From the NCBI GenBank assembly GCA_039188505.1, contig JBCCZC010000325.1, positions 1 through 6,630 of the forward strand: a DNA stretch of 6,630 nucleotides, in the 5' to 3' direction. The stretch is from JBCCZC01 sp039188505 (GTDB taxonomy: Bacteria; Pseudomonadota; Gammaproteobacteria; Xanthomonadales; SZUA-38). The position numbers and the translations under genes are program-made. The notes beneath the pieces were generated by a model. It did not search any database. It was given only the letters and a program-made list of their open reading frames with translations, and was not told the origin of the DNA. Every line of letters starts with the position of its first letter. The stretch's first letter is position 1. Shown here one piece after another: positions 6,592-6,630 of this stretch.

Positions 6592-6615
6592 TACAGAACC
6601 ATGGAGATAACCCTC
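6555..6615. repeat. Imperfect inverted repeat, 17-base arms, between chaA and the next ORF
   Basis: The left arm GAGGGTTATCGGTTCTG (6555-6571) is the exact reverse complement of the right arm CAGAACC (6594-6600) plus GATAACCCTC (6606-6615), except for a 5-base insertion ATGGA (6601-6605) in the right arm. The arms enclose 22 bases. As RNA this would form a 7 + 10 base-pair stem with a bulge. The stem covers most of the sequence just before the ATG at 6616 and part of its GGAG site. Confidence 0.75.
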
Positions 6616-6630
6616 ATGAGTCAGTCTACA
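6616..6630 (+). CDS. Start of an unidentified ORF (MSQST...), cut by window edge
   Basis: Five codons reading MSQST begin at the ATG at 6616 and continue out of the window. GGAG at 6603-6606 lies 9 bases upstream, a good ribosome binding site. An in-frame ATG at 6601 would add MEITL but lacks a site of its own. The position next to a low-GC stretch and an inverted repeat would suit a transposase gene, but five residues cannot show this. It is divergent from chaA. Confidence 0.4.

Larger units (their letters stand above)
6528..6630. mobile_element. Possible end of a mobile element (low-GC segment)
   Basis: From about 6528 to the right edge GC falls to roughly 47% by hand count, well below the rest of the window. 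The stretch contains a long inverted repeat and the start of a plus-strand ORF, and it overlaps what reads as the extreme N-terminus of ChaA. These traits fit the left end of an insertion sequence running rightwards. The start at TGATCTGACACC is only a guess, and no transposase motif is visible inside the window. Confidence 0.3.

Noticed and set aside
1..6630. CRISPR array, tRNA or rRNA genes
   Set aside because: I saw no regularly spaced repeats, no tRNA-like cloverleaf sequence and no rRNA-like stretch anywhere in the window.

Overview
The window is GC-rich, densely packed bacterial chromosome, with ATGA and TGATG gene junctions and codon use typical of high-GC Proteobacteria. The ChaA-type antiporter and the pirin fit a gammaproteobacterium-like host, but nothing here fixes the taxon.

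Layout, left to right. (1) Positions 1-305, minus strand: the N-terminal two fifths or so of a pirin-family (cupin) protein that runs off the left edge. (2) About 306-650: a gene-poor divergent spacer. (3) 651-2958, plus strand: a three-gene ABC exporter operon (one ATPase and two six-helix ABC-2-type permeases) with overlapping stop and start codons. The ATPase has no normal start codon where its domain begins; an ATC sits where ATG is expected. (4) 3078-5177, plus strand: a two-gene unit with its own plausible promoter and a strong ribosome binding site. It encodes an unrecognised exported protein and, 3 bases later, a membrane protein with the DUF4105/Lnb N-terminal domain (conserved GH and NC residues) followed by five membrane helices. 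That architecture resembles the Bacteroides lipoprotein N-acyltransferase Lnb. (5) 5178-5391: a short convergent spacer with weak hairpins. (6) 5392-6591, minus strand: a ChaA-type calcium(sodium)/proton antiporter. (7) 6528-6630: a stretch of clearly lower GC (about 47% by hand count) with a 17-base imperfect inverted repeat. It leads straight into the start of a plus-strand ORF beginning MSQST that leaves the window; this may be the end of a mobile element.

Functionally, the ABC operon makes one complete exporter of unknown substrate. The secreted protein and the Lnb-like protein are probably co-translated and may act together in the envelope. ChaA is independent ion homeostasis. The most interesting points are the Lnb-like enzyme paired with an orphan secreted protein, the missing canonical start of the ABC ATPase, and the hairpin that overlaps the ribosome binding site of the gene entering from the right.
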